Source: Glandiceps talaboti
Taxonomy: Eukaryota; Hemichordata; Enteropneusta; Spengelidae
NCBI RefSeq assembly: GCF_964340395.1
Contig: NC_135550.1
Span: forward strand, 16,349,484 to 16,413,483
Length of the DNA: 64,000 nucleotides
Direction: 5' to 3'
A model generated the notes under the pieces. That model was given only the letters and a program-made list of their open reading frames with translations, was not told the origin of the DNA and ran no database searches. Shown in pieces: positions 12,916 through 25,689 of this stretch; position 1 is the first letter of the stretch; every line of letters begins with the position of its first letter. Both the position numbers and the translations under genes were made by a program.

Positions 12916-15900
12916 TTTTTACAAATCTCGTAACAAATATGCTTATATCAATTTAATACAGAAATAAAATAACACATGCAATGATAGCACTTTATCAGCA
13001 TTTATTTAGAGATTACGAGTTATTACTGCCATATTTTATCAGTCTCACATTTTTTTCATTTTTTTCTAATTTTCCAGCCTGTTTCTATCGTGAGTTACAA
13101 TCACCTCGGCAACAATGACGGCAAAAACTTATCTGCACCTAAACAGTTCCGTTCCAAAGAAATCTCCAAGAGCAACGTAGTGGATGACATGGTTGAATCT
13201 AATCAGATCTTATATGAACCTGGCGAAAAGCCTGATCACTGTGTTGTGATTAAGTATGTGCCATTTGTAGGTGACAGTAAACGTGCAATGGATGAATACA
13301 CTTCTGAAATAATGATGGGAGGACACAACACAATTGTACTTCACAACACGTGTGAGGATTCGTTGTTGGCTAGTCCCATTATCCTGGATTTAGTCATTCT
13401 CTGTGAACTCTGCCAAAGAATTAACTTCAAGACAGGTGAGTCAAATTGACTGCTGTATAATATACTTATTTTGCGAGGGAACGAAGTCTCCTCTCGATAA
13501 GAGCACATAGTTTGCCTCAATAAAGGGGAAATACATCATAGGGGTGTCATTAATGTATTGAGGATATTTCAAAACTTACAATTCTAAATGAATGGACTGT
13601 TTAGCTTTTCAATTAGGGATCCAAAGTATTGTCTAGTACTTCTTTTTCAACAGTGTTCATAAAACCTGCATGTCTGTCATATCAACTATCAATCATTCTC
13701 ATTGATTGGATTTTATTTTATTTGGCAAAACAAAATATTCAGGAAACCACAAAACAAAAAAAACGGAAATAACACTACAGCTTACACAAACAAACAAATA
13801 CAGCACAGAATACCTTTGCCGAGGATAACACAAAAAAGTTTTACCAATTTATTTCCATTGTGGTCCTCCCACACCAAACATTGTCTCATTGTCTCTAAGC
13901 TACTACCAGAGTATCTTGAGAGTGTTCTCATAAAAAATATCTTGCGTGTATGTGACAAAACGATGGATTTTTCCCGCACGCTGACAAACAATCTCTCATC
14001 CCCCCCCCCTGTAAAAAATGAAAACAGGATGATCCGTATTACTTATTTTTTAAAAGATGACCCCTTGATTTTTCACATGCCAGGTAAATCACTATGACTC
14101 AAATAATAAACTCTTTGACTATGTATGTGAGACCTTGCTAAACAACTGTACATAGACTACATTTTATATGTTGTAAATTAAAGGAGCACAAACGTGACGT
14201 GAAACTTTGACTCGTTTTGCATATCATTATCAGTGGGCTTAGATTTTTCAAGAAGTTTGAACTGATTGAAGTATGTAAATACAGTTAGCTAAATGATGTG
14301 GTGAGGTTATTGCCGTAAAGTGCCTTTGAAGAGACAAAAAAAACTGAGCTTCTGAGGGGAGACCCCAAGCCCATGTACCCTTTAAAAAGAATTGGTAGGT
14401 GGGATTAGCCCAGTAGAAAAATCCACCAAAAGGATTTTCCAAAACAAAAACAAAATAGAACCAAAAAATGCAAAAAAAAATGAAAGTTTCTTTACATTTT
14501 CTTATTTTTAGGATTTTTTAGAGATTTTTTATATTAAAAAACCTTCCAAAACTGTAAAATAACAAACAAAAAACCTTTTAAAAATAGAGTAATGTTAACA
14601 AGAAATACAATGAAAATGATAAACCCTGAAACAAAACGTCGTCTGGCTCAACAAAAATCTCATCAACTTAGCTACATTTTATCGTCTGACTTGATAAAAA
14701 TCTTACCAACAGCATTTCATCAATCGTCTGGCGTGACAAACATCTTTACCGATATTGTTACACTTTCTTTGCGTGAGCTACCATTATCTTAGGAGATCAT
14801 ATGATCAAATTCATATGTCCCTGTCTGGTAAACCTAAGGTTTGGCTCGTTCTTTGATATTTTTGAGACAGTCAATTGACTAAAATGTATCAATTGTAGCT
14901 CAGTTCTTGTCATGGCAGACGATAACATGTGGAAATATTAATTAGATTTTTGTCGAGCCAAACGAGAACATTTACAACATCAAAGAGATATTTTATATCG
15001 CCAGACAAAAACTGTAGCAATGTTAGTGAGATTTTTGTCGAACCAGGCAACGTTTTGTTTAAGGGTTTGTGATTTTCGTCATAAAAGGGTTGATTCCCAG
15101 TGCTTTTGATGAGGCGGGGAAATCCCAGTAACAGGAACTTGGAAAGGGGTAAAAGTTGCATTGTTTCCCATACTATCTACCATTATAATTTTGTTTGGGA
15201 ACCCCTGTAAAATTACTGGGGAACCCTGGTATATTTTACCTACTTACTTCCTTATGGCTAAAATTCCATAGTGCGTTCATGCATTCGAGGTGTAGAATTT
15301 AAGAACAGATCAACAGAACAGATTGACATACACTAGCAAATGACAAGCTTTTCAATTATTTGAGGAACACTTAGGTAGTACCGCTGTATTTCTTATTCTG
15401 TACTGTAAATGTGTATTTATTAGGGCCACTGTTCATGGGTAATGTCTGAATGTTTAGTTTTATATATTTCATTTTTATAACATGCACGAGCCATGTTGAA
15501 AAATATGGATTAATATACCCCGGTTGTTCTATGGCATGACAATGTGTGTCTACGTCACTTGTTCTGCTGTGTTCGAAACATGAGTCAAAATTGCCATTAC
15601 TGTCCCTGATTTTTCTTTGATATTATACTGGCGCTGGTATAATTATGTTATTCTCCAGTATTTTTCTTCATTCAACCAGGATATACTTGTGACCTAAGGG
15701 TTGTTATCACTTGTCTAGCGACTCATAGTGACAAAGGCCCCTTAGGTCACTCATATTTTCCTTGGCTGAATGGAGAAAAATATTGGGGAATAACATCTGA
15801 TTATCTATTTTTGAGGATTCATCACTACAAAGCCAGCCCTGCATGATCCCTCTCCTTCAATGAATCAATCCATGAAAACTAAAGTTTGAAATTATTGTTC

Positions 15901-16533
15901 TATAATTATGCTGTCTCTGGCACATGTGGGTCTTGGAGAATTAATTCTGTAAATTGGTATAGATCAACTGGGATATGACTAGACTAAAATGGGTTCATAC
16001 TTTTATTAATAATGTAGTGGTAGCTACACTGCTATTTGAATCTCAAATTTTTTAAATCTTGGTATTTAATTTTCTATCAAAGAAAATATTGTGATCACTT
16101 AACAGTAAGTAAAATAGGTAGCAACAAACCAATACACAGAATATATATGTGTTTGTAAGACAAATCGTATAAATACGCAGCTTATTCACATTCTTATATG
16201 TATTGTTTTCCCTCTGTGACTATTTCAGATGACAGTGCTGACTGGCAGACATTCCATCCAGTATTGTCTATTTTGAGTTACCTTTGCAAGGCTCCCTTGG
16301 TGCCCCCAGGAACACCCGTTATCAATGCACTCTTCAAACAGCGTGCCTGCTTGGAGAATATCTTCAGAGCCTGTGTTGGACTGCCACCCATTAATCACAT
16401 GACCCTGGAACACAAAGTCAGCAAGCCACTACCAACAAAAGTTGCAGCACCAGTCGTAAACGTTCCTCTCAATATGGCTGGAAAACTAACGCAACAAAGA
16501 AATGAATCAAAAAAGATTCCATTAGAGGAATAA
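9544..16533 (+). CDS. ISYNA1: Inositol-3-phosphate synthase (myo-inositol-1-phosphate synthase), complete, five coding exons
   Basis: This enzyme converts D-glucose 6-phosphate to 1D-myo-inositol 3-phosphate using tightly bound NAD+, the committed cytosolic step of inositol synthesis. Joining 9544-9813, 11390-11770, 12131-12442, 13078-13435 and 16229-16533 gives 541 residues, the usual animal length. The Rossmann nucleotide loop GWGGNNG is at residues 61-67, LWTANTERF at 221-229, NGSPQNT at 273-279, [11 protein letters not shown] at 296-306 and [10 protein letters not shown] at 327-336, all family signatures. The C-terminal exon carries [20 protein letters not shown]. All four introns are GT-AG; three are phase 0 and the last is phase 1. 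The ATG has A at -3. No frameshift or missing motif is seen. The identification is by family knowledge and very secure; the untranslated ends are inferred. Confidence 0.97.
9858..10343. mobile_element. Foldback/MITE element with inverted ends of about 95 bp, in intron 1 of the coding region
   Basis: AATACCACTCTAGGAAATAA at the left and its inverted counterpart ending near 10343 belong to long imperfect inverted repeats (about 9858-9955 and 10245-10343). The interior (about 9990-10200) is related to 53990-54175, and the right end to 59577-59658, both in introns of the channel gene. No transposase is present. Confidence 0.75.
10370..10690 (+). repeat. Dispersed repeat family R1, copy 1
   Basis: It shares GTTCATCGTCTTGT, CATAGAGTT and GGATTCTAAAAT-like blocks in the same order with 32880-33160 (same orientation) and 28020-28390 (inverted). 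It is non-coding. The rest of the intron to 11389 shows no other feature. Confidence 0.65.
11390..11770 (+). CDS. ISYNA1: Inositol synthase coding exon 2 (residues 91-217)
   Basis: It runs from [13 protein letters not shown] to TNDLDK. The acceptor is TTTGCAG and the donor GTAAGT. Phase 0 at both ends, 381 nt. Confidence 0.96.
11928..12038. repeat. (ACAT)n microsatellite in a 360-bp intron
   Basis: Interrupted ACAC/ACAT leading to uninterrupted (ACAT)n. It fills about a third of the short intron 11771-12130. Confidence 0.95.
12131..12442 (+). CDS. ISYNA1: Inositol synthase coding exon 3 (residues 218-321)
   Basis: [12 protein letters not shown] to LVSAGLK, between TTACTTAG and GTAAGA. It carries NGSPQNT and [11 protein letters not shown]. 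312 nt, phase 0. Confidence 0.96.
12519..12706. repeat. Small foldback element in intron 3 of the coding region
   Basis: CCTACCTGTAGCCTTGAAGA near 12521 pairs with an inverted near-copy ending near 12706 (TCCTTCAAGACTACAGGTAT). The arms are about 35 bp with mismatches. Confidence 0.6.
12806..12914. repeat. (CA)n and (TA)n microsatellites
   Basis: (CA)n at about 12806-12831 and (TA)n at about 12869-12914, both in the intron 12443-13077. Confidence 0.95.
13078..13435 (+). CDS. ISYNA1: Inositol synthase coding exon 4 (residues 322-440 plus one base)
   Basis: From [15 protein letters not shown] to INFKT, ending with G before donor GTGAGT. This exon holds much of the active-site region. Phase 1 exit. 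Confidence 0.96.
14620..15069. mobile_element. Foldback element with arms of about 70 bp in the last intron
   Basis: The left arm at about 14620-14690 (ACAAAACGTCGTCTGGCTCA, then ACAAAAATCTCATCAAC) is the inverted near-copy of the right arm at about 14995-15069. A second inner inverted pair (TTTGGCTCGTTC at 14836, GAGCCAAACGAGAAC near 14956) shows that the symmetry continues towards the centre. It has no open frame and is typical of a non-autonomous foldback transposon. Confidence 0.7.
15510..15620 (+). repeat. Dispersed repeat R2, copy in the last intron of inositol synthase
   Basis: TATACCCCGGTTGTTCTAT and the following sequence recur in direct orientation at about 58467-58550 in the channel gene. 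Confidence 0.6.
15648..15793. mobile_element. 146-bp palindromic MITE, copy 1
   Basis: The ends are TTATTCTCCAGTATTTTTC and its inverted counterpart finishing GGGGAATAA. The inner stem is GTGACCTAAGGG with CCCCTTAGGTCAC around a GTCTAGCGA loop. A second full copy at 60613-60746 lies in the channel gene in opposite orientation, and end fragments lie at 17067-17100 and 49025-49048. The flanking TTA/TAA may be part of the element or its target. Confidence 0.8.
16229..16533 (+). CDS. ISYNA1: Inositol synthase coding exon 5 (residues 441-541) and stop
   Basis: The acceptor TATTTCAG is followed by AT, completing the Asp codon. It runs from [13 protein letters not shown] to KIPLEE and stop TAA at 16531-16533. 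Confidence 0.96.
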
Positions 16534-17066
16534 ACATTTCTTGTACTCTCACATAAACTTTCCTACTATTTACAATTAGATTGTGAGAAAAAAAAAACCA
16601 TACTGTTTTGTAATGGCATATGCCAAAACAATGATCAAACAGTGGTGCTTTGAAGGGTTCATTCTAAAGAAATCTATTTTATTTATTGAGAAAAATTTGT
16701 GAAAAAAAAAGCTTTTAGGTTCTTGAATGTTTCCAGTCGAAACAGCATGACAAGTCCAATTTAAACATTTCAAGAATGAAAAAGTAAATAGTTTGAATTA
16801 TGGCATCATCCCTCTTTGAATGATGACTGATTGCACATGTACTTGTACATTTGCTTAAACTTGTCCAGGATATTATAACACAAGCAAGCCAAGTTGTATA
16901 CCTTCAAACAGAAATATAGGATGTATTTCTTGTTCTATGTGCCATATATGACAACACATACCTTTGTCATTGCTTCTGCAATGCTCAATACCTGAGATAA
17001 AATTTACAGAATCGTTTACTTTCTCCATTTTTTTTTTTAAATTAAGCTTGCACATGTATTATTTAA

Positions 17067-17100
17067 TTATTTTTCAATATTTTTCTTCATTCAGCCAGAA
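17067..17100. repeat. Fragment of the palindromic MITE family
   Basis: ATATTTTTCTTCATTCAGCC matches one end of the element at 15648-15793. It lies in the inferred 3' untranslated region of inositol synthase. Confidence 0.6.
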
Positions 17101-17866
17101 AATAGGTTTATCCGTCAGTGTTTCGACTTACATGTATGGTAACAGCACCCTTTGTGTAACTTCTGTTTTCCTCTGAACAAAGTAAATATATTATGAATAG
17201 TTCCCTAAAAAAGGTTTTCAATTTGACATCTTCTACTGATCTTTTGTGCATAAAGTAATATTTTGTATTTAAAAAATTATGTCTTAATGAACCTGGAAGT
17301 TGTTAATATATCACAATTTCAGGAAGGATGTTATTTAAGAAGGAACATTTTTTATATGAATAATACTGGTTGAGGTTGATAGTTTGATAAAAATTTACAC
17401 ATAGTTCTTATTTTCTGTTCATTTGGGTTAGACTTGCCAGTGATTCGCAAGTTTACTTGCCATGTAAGCTTTTATTCTTGCTGTAAAGGCCAACCATTGG
17501 CATGTGATATTGTAAACCTAGATATTTTTGCTGCTGGGATATTCTATTTTACAATTTTACAGCCTTCAACAAGTTCCCAAAGACCAATTAATGTTTACAA
17601 CTTTCTAAGGCTGGTATACCATTTATGTACAAAGAGCCATTTTTCACTACTTTTTTGTGCGTTTTTCTTTTCGAACAAAAAAAAAGTGAAAATAAGCCTT
17701 TGGCGAAAATTTCTACGTTTACAGTATCCTAAAATTCACCGACAAACGCACAGATAATGCCACACACAAACATTACACCATGTCTAACTTTCTCGAGTTC
17801 ATGGATGTTGTAGTTTGTTATTGTTGTTGTAGGTATGTTCATACATTTTATGTTCATGGTTTACAA

Positions 17867-17872
17867 AATAAA
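17867..17872 (+). terminator. Candidate polyadenylation signal AATAAA of inositol synthase
   Basis: ACAAAATAAAG lies 1.3 kb after the stop, preceded by GT-rich sequence. It would give a long 3' UTR. An alternative AATAAA is near 18452. There is no transcript evidence. Confidence 0.3.
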
Positions 17873-17899
17873 GATAAAAAATCAAAAAAGTAACATTTG

Positions 17900-19083
17900 T
17901 GTGCGAGTACTTTGATTCATATTCAGAGCAAATTTGATTTGTAGGTTATTTTCAGTGTATATTCTCATATGCTAATTTTAACGTTTAAAAAGTGGCAAAA
18001 GTTGACCTGTTTTCCATTTGTTGAGAAATAGGTTGGAGAAATGCCTGATAAGATTTTGTAAGCAGTCATGCAGTGAAGATGATATTTTGTATACTGTTAA
18101 AAACAAAATAGTCAAAAACACTGCCCTTTTCTATTTCTGTAAAAGTGTCAAATATGAAGTGCACATGATTTATGCATGCTGGATGTCAAAGGTCACGGTA
18201 TTCAAGCACACTTGGTGATTTGAATTTTCAATGGATAATTAATTGCTGAATTGTCTAGGAAATACTTTCATCAATTATGTTCATATAATACCTGTCATCA
18301 AAATGAGTCCAATACAGTGTGTTAAAATTCCACAAATTTGTAATCTGAAAGATTTCAGTCTAGGATGTTAAAATTCATGCTAAATTTAGAGAATACAGAC
18401 TTTGTTTTAATATAAAATACAGGTGTAAAATTTTACGCAATGTGCAATTAAATAAATTTGGTTGGTTGGATTGACAATAATTTTATTGTTTCAAGTTTTT
18501 GTGATGAATATTTTAACTAAAAATAGTGGTGCAAATTATCCAGAGTTTGTCATATACATTATAGACTTACATACACATACTCATTGTAATTACAAATTCA
18601 TTTATAAACAATTCACAAATAATATTACAGTTTGAGGTATACTTGAAAAATTGAAAAACTTCACAAATCAGAGAATTGCGGCCATAATAAGTACCATAGG
18701 TTAATTAATAGTGTGACAGTATTTAAGTAGTTTTCAACAAAGTGTGAACGTGATCTAAAATTTCATTTTTCAGATGTTAAAACATGCAAATTTTGACCAC
18801 AATGATAATAATCATAATTCCACACATGTATAGTTTACTGGTAATATAACATGGCCGCAAAAATTACACTATTGTATATTACATGAGCAATTAATTAGTG
18901 TATTCAAAATTAGAATTACACCACATCACACGTGCATTCAACAGAATAAGATTACAAAGTCTAATCTCTTAGTTGTGACATCAACACACTATCTAATATC
19001 AGAATAGAAAATGAAGCATATGTGACCTATTAATAGTTATAACGGTTATTTTATCTCTCCGTTGGTTTTTTAGCACAACTGAA

Positions 19084-19126
<43 letters not shown>

Positions 19127-21060
19127 TGAATGATTTAAAGTCAAAAAACACCAAACTGATTGCCTTGGTATTTGCTGGGGACATTACTTAGGGCGTCTAG
19201 ATGGGGAATTGTTCAAATGAAAATGAATGCATCAGAGATGTGCATTTTGGGTCAAAAAATTTTTGGTCAAACAACTTAAACTCCAGCATTACTGGGCAGA
19301 TTGGAATGAAATTTGGTGGGAATGTTCTTGGAGGTGTTTAGTTTAAGAACTGTTGATGACACAAAGATCCCATCAGCCAGGGCTAAAAATGTTTCTTTTT
19401 GGTCAAAAGTCTATCATTCCAAAAATACTTTGTTGATTTGGTTGAAATTTCACAGGGATGATGAATGAGCATTGCAAAATTGCATTTAGATATGCCTGGA
19501 AACAAAACCATGCCCATAGTAACATCAAATGATGGTATATATTGCAAATATAACACCATGGATGGGAATAAATGTTGAAAGAATGAATGAATGTAAATAT
19601 GTATAGCAACAAGACCACATAATCATTACAGAAAATTAAATTGTACTGTCAGCAGTTGTGCTACAATGCCATTGGCACTTTTGTTCATCCTTCAATATTT
19701 GATAGTAACTCCAGCAAATTTGTCAATTGTTGGTGTTTAATGTATGTACTGTTGAGTGCAAGGAAAAGGGCAACAAACTTTTATGCTGAATCTATGCGCA
19801 AATTATTACATATGTAGAGTGTTAATGAAAGATAGCCGGTTAGTAAAAAAAAAATAATGTCTTTGTTTTTGGACCGGGTATGACAAGCCTCACTGGCCAA
19901 AACCATCGATTCTTTTTCTATTCAACTCTTTAAGGTTCCAATTTCTTTAATTATACTTATATAAATTAGTATCTTATTTGGCTCTGCGGTATTATACATT
20001 ATCGCAAACCAGAAAACCAATATATTCACCTGTTCAGACTTCGTGCAGTAGTCAATGGCAATGATAGTGAGTTATTTTACCACGATGGACTTTGAACCCC
20101 GAATATCGAATGATGTCTTGTGATGTCTTGAGGACTTGTAAGAAGTGCCTGTCATGGAAGATGCTGTATAATATTACATAATCAATGGTCAGGAACCAGA
20201 CCTTATTTTGTCCACAAAGACCAGCATTGATGTAAGCTTACTTCAAATTTAAACAAAAAATACAATACACAATTATATTATAAAAACAAACGTGTTTCCT
20301 TCCCTGTAATTTTGTATTACACACATTATACTACACAAGTACATAATACACCATATTTTTGCATATTTTTGCAATTCCACAAACATCGTAGTACAATTCA
20401 AATGTTATCAGTTATATTACTATATCACCAAGTATTTGTAGTATAGGATAATGGTTTTGCTAGGACTAAGATCCTTTTGAATTTACTTGAATTTTATTTT
20501 ATCAGAAACATACAAAAACAAATAACAAATAAATACATATATAACAATACAAAAATAATATGTCTCTACGAATGACCTCTATCCAGGCTGTAGCAGACCA
20601 CTGCTGTCATAAATGTACCCATATTATTTCGTTTTACGTAATTATTTAGTCAAAATATCAATATGATTCTGATTTATTGTTTAACGTGTCTCCAAATAAA
20701 TACCAATATATAGATATTAATGACAGAAAAAAATGGATGCTACAACTGTGTGATTTCAATAAAATGAGGAAATTCGAATAAAACTTACTTTTAAAAAAAA
20801 AACTATTGAGATTTGATTTTTGATAAAGACTCTGTGTTCATTTACTGCAGATAAACAAATATGAAATTGTATCGAACTATAATGAAGAAAGGTTTAACAA
20901 AATTTGGAGCAAATTGCTGAAAAGACGTGTTTTCTTGACGTCCTCTTTATTTTTATCATTTTTTAATTATATTTCATGACAAGTTTTGAACACTGTATGA
21001 TGGACAACACGGCAGTCAGTTTTACGAACTAGTTGGAAACATATTATGTTAGTTTATATC
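17900..21060. other. AT-rich intergenic stretch without recognisable genes
   Basis: It contains a (GT)n microsatellite at about 19085-19124 and a block at about 19200-19690 resembling dispersed invertebrate repeats (AAACTCCAGCATTACTGG, GAATGAAATTTGGTGGGAAT). GTGCTACAATGCCATTGGC near 19659 matches a phrase near 10771 in the first gene. No coding frame longer than chance is seen. Confidence 0.6.
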
Positions 21061-21130
21061 AAAGTTTACATTTCTGAAGAGATCTCTTGACTTCTAATCT
21101 TTACACAGTGATTAACCCCCAAACCTGCCT

Positions 21131-21214
21131 GTATGTATGTATGTATGTATGTATGTATGTATGTATGTATGTATGTTGTATGTATGTATGTATGTATGTA
21201 TGTATGTATGTAGG
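21131..21214. repeat. (GTAT)n microsatellite
   Basis: Interrupted once near 21176. It lies between the first and second palindrome sites. Confidence 0.95.
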
Positions 21215-22004
21215 AATTGAATGGTCGTTTGGTTGCAGTAACGTACTAATGCTTTAAAAGTACAAAAACCCTGACCAACTTCAAATTCATAATTTGCTTA
21301 CTTTTTACAGTAAGGAATTCAATGTACAACTTCACATAATGGCTTGAATTTAGGCACAGGGCAAGAGTTTGATCCAACTGGCCTTGACATGTAAACCTTT
21401 GCACAGACAGTCATTCAATGTATGTAGTACAGGGGGATAGTCTATCTAAACAGAGATAACATTCTACAGGTCATTTGATGTATATACAGAAAGGTGTCAA
21501 CTTTGTGTGGTGTTTTGTACAATGAAACGCGTGTCGCATATCGGACAAGCTGGTTAACATCAAAGTTGATTCACCTCTGCAAACATTCCAAACTTTGATT
21601 TAGCCTTCATGAACATAGAGTCACTCAATTTGATGTTGATGCAACTGACGGTCATTTAATCTTTTCCCTGGGTTTCCCAGTTTAACTTCAGCTGTATAAA
21701 ACCAAATTGGGTGGTTTTTGAGCTATAAACTTAATTTAAATTTCATCATGAAAACTGGTCACAAACTTGGATAAATTCAACCAACTATTTTTACAATAAC
21801 GGATCACTATACAACAATGTCAACTGGCCGCCATTTTGAATTACTCGAATTACTCATCATTGTTCATCTACAGTAAACATATCATGGGCCAAACTCGTCG
21901 ACTTTAATTTACCCCAGAAATGGCATTTGCAAGGATAACATTCAACACAATTTAACATGTCACTAGAATGGACCCTTGAAAAGATTTAACCGTGTACATT
22001 AACA

Positions 22005-22130
22005 ACAACAACCTGTTAGAATACTGTTATCAAACATTAAATCTCAAGAGATCTCTTCAGTTTTATCTGTATGCTATTGGTGATTAAACTGAAAAAATGT
22101 GAAGAGATCTCTTGACTTCTAGATAGTTGT
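22005..22130 (+). repeat. Palindrome pair 56 bp apart (sites 22046 and 22102)
   Basis: Two type 1 sites bracket TTCAGTTTTATCTGTATG and TGATTAAACTGAA, which are themselves partly complementary. A direct relative lies at 26640-26760, where the second palindrome has decayed to AAGACCTATTGAC. Confidence 0.8.
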
Positions 22131-22757
22131 TGCAATTATAAATTTTGTTTCATCATTTGTTTTGACACCAAAGAAAAATCTCTACTATTCAGTGATCGAT
22201 CCGTGGGAATGTATCGATTAGAAATGGATCGATCACACGCCCTCTCAAATTCCGACCACACTGAAATCTTACAGGAACGAATTTAGCTATAACAAATAAA
22301 TGATCATGCAAATTAACTGAGGTGTGGAAGACAAGGAAAATGGATGGCCTATAATGAGATGTGGATGTGGACATGGCATACTTCGAGAAAGGTAGTGCTG
22401 GATAACTGAACCCAACTTAGTTTTCCAGTGACCCAATCGTTGGATGGAGGGTCATACTATCAAGGTCCGACTAAGTCTGATAAGAATTGAATTACAAATA
22501 CAATACAAAGGAGTTCATTAGTATTAAGGGACTTTCAAGCTTTCAACTCAACAGAGCTGCACGTATGTAAAGATATGCAGTGTAGGTGGGCGTTAACAGT
22601 TCCTTCACCCCTGTATAGATTGCATAATTCAAATGATGTAGAAGAGAGTTGACGGAATCCAGAATAGATTTTAATATACGCACTAGTCAATATAGTCAGC
22701 CGGGTTTTAAGTATTGAGTTTGGGGAGGGTAGTAGGACAGGTGAAGAGACTTTAAAA

Positions 22758-22916
22758 TACATGCATACATACATACATACATACATACATACATACATAC
22801 ATACATACATACATACATACATACATACATACATACATACATACTTATTGCTGGTTTGTTAATTCAATTTTCTTTTACCTGATTTGTGTTAAAAATTGAG
22901 AAACAATGTGTCATTG

Positions 22917-22978
<62 letters not shown>

Positions 22979-22987
22979 CGCGCGCGC
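22758..22987. repeat. (ATAC)n, then (TA)n-(TG)n-(CG)n microsatellites
   Basis: (ATAC)n at about 22758-22843. At 22915-22987 TATATA passes into TGTGTG and then CGCGCG, an alternating purine-pyrimidine tract. Confidence 0.95.
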
Positions 22988-23189
22988 TATCAGTGTCTGT
23001 ATTTTGGTTTTTGATAATTTGAAGAAAAAAAATGTTGAATGTGATGTAGGCAACATTGTGTCGCCCAATCAAAACTGTATACTCTCTTAACTTTGGTAGT
23101 ACTGTCGATGCAAGAAATTAAAAAGCAAAGTTTACCGCAAAACCAAAGAAACAAAAATTTACAAAAATACAGTATATAACGAGATACAC

Positions 23190-23905
23190 TGGACACTATC
23201 TCACCAGAGAGACTGATCAGGTGAGATCTTGAACATCTTTTCTTTGGCATCAGAAGGTGAGACAGGTGTAAAGTCCATCCCCATAACTAACTCTGTTATT
23301 GATTCTGTTCACCACTTTATGTCAAAACAAGATTGTTGTTAACACATTATCTCAAGAGATCTCTTGACATGGACAAAAGAAATTGTATCCATCAAAGATT
23401 ATGGTCAAAGATAAACCCTAAAAAGTTACTGTAAGGAAATAATAATTAAGAAATCCTAAATTCAAATGTTACTTTTCAACGAATTTATGTTGTTATAAGT
23501 GTACACACGTCGTACAATTGATTATAATGATGGTATCTCTTAATATTTGGGATTAACAATGCGAAGAATTCATTATCTTGCTTCTTGTTTGTTTTCTGTT
23601 TTGGCTAATCTGTGGGGTGTATCTTTATCAAAGTATGTTCGAAATGGTTATTTCAACCATAGGTCTATCTATCTGTTTTTGGTACCTTGAGGATGATGCA
23701 ACAGTAGAACGTAGCGTGTTGTATTGGCTAGTTCAGGGATAAAATGAGAAATACCGGCGTCCTTCGTTTTGTGTACCGTATCACTTGTATTGCCGTACCT
23801 GGTGTCACGCGAGACATTGACTTGTGTATAACCATGACTTCGAAGTCAATACAGATAAAAAAAAAAGTCAAGAGATCTCTTCAGAAATGTAAACTTTGAT
23901 AACTG
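23190..23905 (+). repeat. Palindrome-bracketed cassette 1 (sites 23354 and 23870)
   Basis: A leader from GAGATCTTGAACATC and AGGTGTAAAGTCCAT reaches a type 2 palindrome. Next come about 500 bp of interior and an opposed type 1 palindrome, followed by AAATGTAAACTTTGATAA. The leader, interior landmarks (TTATCTTG, TGTTCG) and the CATGACTTCGAAGTCAATAC before the second site all recur in direct order at 27370-27975, which is therefore a diverged duplicate. No open frame is shared between the copies. Confidence 0.8.
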
Positions 23906-24679
23906 CAAATGTTGTTTTTTTGCCCACAAAAACTCTTCTATAAAGTATATACATGATGAAATCCTCTTAACATTGCATGATGCTATGAACAGGAAGAGAC
24001 TGTCGTCAGCGTATGGATAATTATTTCAGGACAAAAAATTCTAGTCTTCATTCACTTTTAGACTATTTTCGAAGAGACAAAAGTTGCACTGCAGCATTCT
24101 GATAGCATTGAGATTTTTCTTATTTCGTCTCGCATTACCATTTCATTCACAGCGTCTCCATGTTTGTATTTCGGGAGAGGGGTGGATGGGTTCGTAATGC
24201 ACGATTCAGGAATCAACCCAGTTGTATGTTTGAGAACCTGGTTGGATAAAAGTTGCAAAGTGGATGCTTTGATTTACTCCTATATGTGCTTACTGTGGCT
24301 GTAGTAGATTGTATGCTCTCCAGGTAGTTGAGGAAGTATAAACGAGACGTTGTGTTGTTGTAAGTCCGTGTCAGTAGAGGGTGTATTGTTGTATAGTTTG
24401 TTTTGTTTTGTTTTTTAAACACGGTTTGGAAAAATTATAACAACTAAAATTGTTACTGTGATCGGCCGTGATGATGGTACCATTCTAACAAAACTACCAC
24501 CGATAGAAATATTATTATCAGCTTTATTTGTACATTTATTTAATCATACGTTTCCCCAAATAAGTAAAACAACCTTGTAATTTTGAAAAATGTAAATTTA
24601 GACTCTACATTTAGCATGTCAATATTTATCGTTGCTACTCCGAAAAAGGAGAACACCAGTTGTGAAGTCACGAGATATG

Positions 24680-24823
24680 TAAAGGGTTAAAGTCCATTGC
24701 AATAACGACCTCTGGTTCTGTTGACTTAGATCACTATACTTGATGTCAAAATAAAATAAATGTGAACGGTTTATCTCAAGAGATCTCTTGACATGAAACA
24801 AAGGAAACACAGACCTATTTCAT
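24680..24823 (+). repeat. Type 2 half-unit at 24778, near-identical to 33695-33838
   Basis: TAAAGTCCATTGCAATAACG to ACACAGACCTATTTCA is shared almost base for base with the second copy 9.0 kb away. Similarity stops abruptly about 35 bp beyond the palindrome. No type 1 partner follows this copy before the next type 2 site. Confidence 0.85.
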
Positions 24824-25689
24824 CCTCACAAAGTTTTGATTCCTGTAGACGAAATACGAAGAAAAAGTCTTGAAATTGTCGAAAATGAAAGAGATAATGA
24901 CACCACTATTACTGATGTTGTCAACATTGAAATGTATTCGCATCAGTCATATTGTCCTAATTCTGTGCATTTTTACTACCAAACCAGAGTAACTACAGAG
25001 TTTTAGTCTTACTGTCTTGAAGTATGCCAGGCCCACCTCACATTTCAGTATATATGTCATCGGTCTATTTTCTTTACACTTCTTTTATTTTGTTACATTA
25101 AAACAAATTACAGACAATGATAGCATATAAACATATAAAATAATACATTTTTATCTCAACATCACTGTGGGATGAAACAGGGAAAATTTGAACACAAAAT
25201 TGTTTATTTGTGATCACATTGCTTGTATTTTGTTTTGGTAATTCGTAACAAAAAAACGTCATGTGAGAAGTAAAAAGAACATCATGCCGCCAAATCTAAA
25301 CGCTATAGTCACTCTGATTTTGGTAGTGGTTTATTTGTCTGTAAGTCTGTAAATGTATGCCCTTGGTTATAAATAGTGTGAGTTATTAATAATCTATAAG
25401 TGCTACTTCATTGTTTTCATCCGTAAAAGTGGAGGAAATTCATTACACATGTCATGACTAGAACATTTCGGTCCTGTTTGCAGTACGTTTATTGAATGTT
25501 AAGGCAAGTCCGGTTTTGTCAAAGGTTTCATTTTTGACAGCAAATTAATTACAAAGGTAAAATAGATCAAATTGAGAGATTGAGAACAATGGATGATGTG
25601 TTATCAATTTGGACTTTATAGGGTCTTCTTTCAGTCATAGGGGTTACAAAGGTCACCATATGCTACAACGTTTCTTCGTAGGAAACTAT

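Noticed and set aside
13702-14097. 131-codon open frame on the + strand
   Set aside because: Lies in the last intron of inositol synthase, has AT-rich composition and no family resemblance.
22896-23090. Open frame over the TA/TG/CG microsatellite
   Set aside because: The frame consists mainly of repeat-derived Val, Cys and Arg codons.
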